From a virus: a DNA stretch of 22,333 nucleotides. Location of the stretch: positions 1 through 22,333 of the IMG/VR virus record IMGVR_UViG_3300017758_000158; one strand, written 5' to 3'. The position numbers were made by a program, and so were the translations under genes. Below the pieces are notes generated by a model. That model was not told where the DNA came from. It searched no databases and worked only from the letters and a program-made list of their open reading frames with translations. This document shows positions 22,277 through 22,333 of the stretch, in pieces (the stretch's first letter is position 1; each line of letters starts with the position of its first letter).

Positions 22277-22319
22277 TGACCAGATGTGTCACACGCATGG
22301 ACGATAATATATATATGAG
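22277..22319 (+). promoter_or_regulatory. Conserved spaced promoter-like block, copy 2
   Basis: Same TGACC / GTGTC / GACGATAATA layout as copy 1 with identical spacings (offsets 0, 9 and 23). It is followed by alternating AT and an A/C-rich stretch to the window end, like the leader of copy 1, so a plus-strand gene probably starts just beyond the window. Confidence 0.55.
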
Positions 22320-22333
22320 AGAAACAAACAACA

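Overview
The window is a stretch of tailed double-stranded DNA phage genome (Caudoviricetes), not bacterial chromosome. It carries a nearly continuous head/packaging gene set on the minus strand (terminase, portal, protease/scaffold, capsid), a giant fibre with an S74-type self-cleaving chaperone, and a T4 gp55-like late sigma factor. The DNA is A+T-rich by inspection. The fibre style (long stretches of short repeats, YadA-like beta-roll motifs) and a carried GDP-mannose 4,6-dehydratase resemble phages known from marine metagenomes and cyanophages, but the host cannot be fixed from this sequence.

Minus-strand unit, read in transcription order (right to left). 20981-17007 is a regulation and packaging block: a small hydrophilic protein, a gp55-like sigma factor, a probable small terminase, gmd, an HNH nuclease, an unknown 86-aa protein, an ERCC4-type nuclease and an HExxH metallopeptidase. 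17017-9716 is the head block: large terminase, portal, protease with a nested scaffold start, a probable decoration protein and the major capsid protein, closed by a strong terminator at 9656-9689. 9639-2357 is a fibre cassette: two small proteins and a 2234-aa fibre. 2307-1 is a connector/completion block: an Ig-like small protein, a probable head-tail connector, two further structural candidates and a gp10-like protein cut by the window edge.

Regulation is partly legible. A -10-like motif of the form TGTGTAT(A/T)AT, without an obvious -35, recurs on the minus strand at the start of each block: before 20981, 14974, 12815, 9613 and 2276. The last copy contains TATAAATA, the T4 late-promoter consensus. 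Since a gp55-like sigma is encoded in the first block, the motif is a good candidate for its promoter.

The right end (20982-22333) is a divergent control region followed by plus-strand small genes (28, 75 and 58 aa) in mostly non-coding DNA. It contains an 18-nt sequence repeated in inverted orientation at the two outward-facing promoters, three hairpins with identical 6-bp stems and 13-nt loops plus a half copy, and a spaced promoter-like block present twice. This is probably the late/early boundary, and its repeated elements are the least explained part of the window.
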